Source: Mastigamoeba balamuthi
Lineage: Eukaryota > Evosea > Mastigamoebida > Mastigamoebidae
DNA: 64,000 nt
Direction of reading: 5' to 3'
NCBI GenBank assembly: GCA_902651635.1
Contig: CACRSC010000084.1
Coordinates: forward strand, 262,829-326,828
Shown here: piece by piece, positions 61,750-64,000 of the stretch
Layout of the letters: each line of letters starts with the position of its first letter
Position numbering within the stretch: position 1 is the stretch's first letter
The notes under the pieces: model-generated
The model's input: the letters and a program-made list of their open reading frames with translations, nothing else
Told to the model about the DNA's origin: nothing
Databases searched by the model: none
Position numbers and translations under genes: made by a program

Positions 61750-62739
61750 GAAATTTCAGATATAGAAGATTGGTAAGGCTGAACATATTTTTATTTTGTT
61801 AGAGATATGATGTCATATAATTACTTTTTTCTTTAAATTATTTCTATCTAAGTGTAGAAAAGTAATTTATTCCTCTTTCAGCTATCAGATCAATTGGTCC
61901 AACTCTAGCAAATGATGAATTTAGAAATTGCAACATAAAAGCTGTTATGGCAGTAACATAGGTGATAGGATGGAATTAATGCAGATTAACACTGAAATAA
62001 GATGTAATTCAAAATAAACATATCAAAATACATCAATTTCTAAAAAGATAGGTGTTAGATTTTCATACTATGAAAGGAAATAATATATTCCAGTAGTAGT
62101 GTATGCAGATTTATTACGATATTTCTCTTTCTATTTCTATGCCGATTTTTTTCAATTGAAAGCTGTTTTATGAGTATCAGGCACTAAGGCAAAACCATAA
62201 GATTCACACAATTCAATGAATCTTTTTCAATGAACACATGGCACATGTGTATGAACCAAAGTGCAATTTCTCAGCAATAAGAGCTGGCTACAATGATTGA
62301 ATATCTGAACCAGGCTTGGGGAGCCCTACACATAGTGAATATTTTTAGATGTACTTATAAGTAATTACAATTGTATGCATCTAGAAGTCCGATGAAAGAG
62401 TTCGTTTCTGATTTGAGTGCATATCCCACTTGTATTTGTCCTGATCTCTGCTATTCAGTTCGAAGCTTTGGAATTGAATGATATGACTAAAAGATAAATC
62501 TACATAAATGGGTCACGGAAGTAATATCTTTGTCTGCTTGTGTTATCTCAGTCTTTCAGTGTGTGACTCAGATTTATCTGGGTGTGACTGTCTCATATCC
62601 TGAGTGATTGAGTTTCACTCAATTGACGTCATGTCACGTGATCATGCTTGAGAGTTTAAAACCACCCACACCCTTCTTCCTCTTTCTTTTTTGCTCTGCG
62701 CTATCTTCATTGCTCAGTGTCAAGAGAGGGCCACCAAAC
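61750..62739. other. AT-rich, no gene seen
   Basis: Nearly one kilobase with the lowest GC in the window and stops in all frames. TCAATTGA-type words recur (62155, 62618). Nothing else stands out. Confidence 0.5.
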
Positions 62740-63537
62740 TCAATTGGGAGAGTAGCTCCAGTGCCCCTGGCATGCACACCGGTCAAGGTCGTGTAGCAGG
62801 GAGTTGAACAGTGCACACAGTGAGCAAGCAGCTGTCACCTCTGGAGCAGGTGCAGGTTGAGCATGTGCAGAAGCAACTGGGTCAGGATTTTCGTCCTCAA
62901 CTTCGTTATCCTTCTCAATCTCGATCTCGGCCTCATCTGGCTCATCACGGCAAGGTCGTTGAGCAGGAGGGCCACCTGGTGCTTGTGCGACCATCTTTGC
63001 TGTTTGCTTGCGCCAGGCTCTGGTTGCCTCGGCCTTCTTCTCCTTGATCTCCTTCTCCTTATGAAACATGAAGTTGATCCAGCAGAGGTAGTATGCACTG
63101 TCCTCCTCTGCGAGTGCTGACTGGTTGATGTGATGATTGGTGAGGAAGATCACATTGTCCATGTCCTCCTGCATATGGCCCTTGTCAAGCATGTATGGCT
63201 TGGCGGAGATCAGGAAGATCTTCTTCATACAGCCAAAAAACTGCTTGACGACAACGTGATGGGTCTTGTACCATTGCTGCACAAGCCTTCCAGTCGCTGT
63301 CTGCTTGACGCTCAGCTTGGCCAGTACTACGCGCTTGAACAGGACGTCGACGTGTCCCGTGTAGCCCGAGTCCATGAGGGCAGCCCAGAAGCGTGGCTCA
63401 TGGGCGTGATAACCATAGATTGCCTCCTCCTCAGTGGGCTTCATCTGAAGCCAGTCCATGTACATTACCACACCGTCATCACTGTGGTGGATCGTGAGGA
63501 CCATGCGCTTGATGTGGTGGTGTGCGGCGAGGAGCAT
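62740..63537 (-). CDS. Hypothetical protein, unknown family
   Basis: The minus-strand frame of 265 residues is well formed: DWLQMKPTEEEAIYGYHAHE, WAALMDSGYTGHVDVLFKRV, FFGCMKKIFLISAKPYMLDK, then a Lys/Glu-rich helical segment (FMFHKEKEIKEKKAEATRAW), an acidic patch and a Cys-containing end (CSLCALFNSLLHDLDRCAC). The ATG at 63537 may be internal: an AG acceptor lies just upstream and the frame before it reads on, so a 5' exon beyond 63570 is possible. I recognise no family. Codon use is intermediate. A transposon or virus-derived gene is possible but there is no diagnostic motif. Confidence 0.5.
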   Translation of the reverse strand: MLLAAHHHIKRMVLTIHHSDDGVVMYMDWLQMKPTEEEAIYGYHAHEPRFWAALMDSGYTGHVDVLFKRVVLAKLSVKQTATGRLVQQWYKTHHVVVKQFFGCMKKIFLISAKPYMLDKGHMQEDMDNVIFLTNHHINQSALAEEDSAYYLCWINFMFHKEKEIKEKKAEATRAWRKQTAKMVAQAPGGPPAQRPCRDEPDEAEIEIEKDNEVEDENPDPVASAHAQPAPAPEVTAACSLCALFNSLLHDLDRCACQGHWSYSPN

Positions 63538-64000
63538 GAATGGGGAGCCTGGCAGTTGGAACGACTTTTTTGAATAAGAGGGTCGAAAGAAAAGGGCACA
63601 TACCAGTCTTGTGATGGGCAGGAATTCCCATCAAAAGGGTCAAAATCGTAACAATTGATGAATAGCATATGCCCTTAATATCAGAAGCTGTTGTATGCAT
63701 TTGAAGCACGATTTCACAGAAATTTTTCAAATCAAGTGATTAGTGACAAAGGCAATATGTGCCAGCATATGTGCTGGCGGTACAGCTTGGCCATCGACTA
63801 TGCCGGTGGCACAGTGTATGTGCTGGCATATATGCTGGCCTATGAGTTGGCATGAAGAGTTTCTGTCGTTTTGTGGTCAATGGTAATCAATAAGACATTG
63901 AAAGCAGACGCAGTGGCTTTCAATTGTAATAACCAACTGGTTTCATTGCTTTAGTCACACTCAGGGTCAGATTCATCGGAGGAGAGGGCATCATCGTCAT
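63538..64000. repeat. AT-rich DNA with GCCAGCATATG repeats
   Basis: Units of GCCAGCATATGTGCTGGC, itself palindromic, recur at 63755-63855. No gene is seen to the window end. Confidence 0.5.

Noticed and set aside
1-64000. CRISPR arrays, operons or bacterial promoters
   Set aside because: The window is eukaryotic with spliced genes; repeats present are not spacer-repeat arrays.

Overview
The window is nuclear DNA of a unicellular eukaryote. Genes are interrupted by short GT-AG introns, tRNA genes are scattered singly among protein genes, and the products are eukaryotic: HECT ligases, a RasGEF, Miro, the TRM6 subunit of tRNA m1A58 methyltransferase, a LARP4-like protein, cytosolic-type TrpRS and a pogo-like transposon. 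Positions 1 to about 54,400 are GC-rich and densely coding, with very strong G/C at third codon positions. The gene set fits a free-living amoeboid or flagellate protist; an amoebozoan such as Mastigamoeba is my best guess, but the sequence does not name the species.

Layout: HECT ligase C-terminus (1-1530); secreted animal-type transglutaminase on the minus strand (1737-3666); two dispersed paralogues of a four-helix membrane protein with duplicated promoters (4149-4817, 8484-9148), with a small unknown gene and a Gln/FG-rich protein between them; a TrpRS-like protein that has lost both class I signature motifs (9417-10991); a Pro/Ser-rich protein; a DCL/DUF3223-domain protein with an RGG tail (12463-14235); tRNA-Ile; two tandem GPI-type surface proteins (15221-18159); a giant HECT ligase of about 2,865 residues (18427-27551); a B-box protein; TRM6 (30978-32582); tRNA-Asn; a LARP4-like protein; a RasGEF with two complete exchange modules (37016-40561); tRNA-Lys; a PSI-type single-pass receptor-like protein; two Golgi-type glycosyltransferases (44792-47798); a 1.7 kb pogo-like DNA transposon (47862-49560); a small unknown gene; Miro (50685-53422); and a polyQ protein.

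After about 54,400 the character changes. The last 9.6 kb is AT-richer and gene-poor and carries dispersed short repeats, two hairpin-type elements, a tRNA-Gly and a few ORFs with no recognisable homologues, one with a frameshift. It looks like a repeat or mobile-element compartment, although a mis-joined contig cannot be excluded.

The genes do not form one pathway. Themes are ubiquitin ligation (two HECTs, one B-box protein), the cell surface and secretory route (transglutaminase, GPI proteins, PSI receptor, glycosyltransferases), RNA and translation (TRM6, LARP4-like, TrpRS-like, DCL domain, tRNAs) and small-GTPase control (RasGEF, Miro).

Assembly quality matters. Two perfect direct repeats (683 and 1,273 bp), each split by one n, are almost certainly unmerged contig overlaps, so the second tRNA-Lys and the repeated gene ends are artefacts. 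Several otherwise sound genes carry single-base frameshifts, three of them at G or C runs, which looks like sequencing error rather than pseudogenisation.
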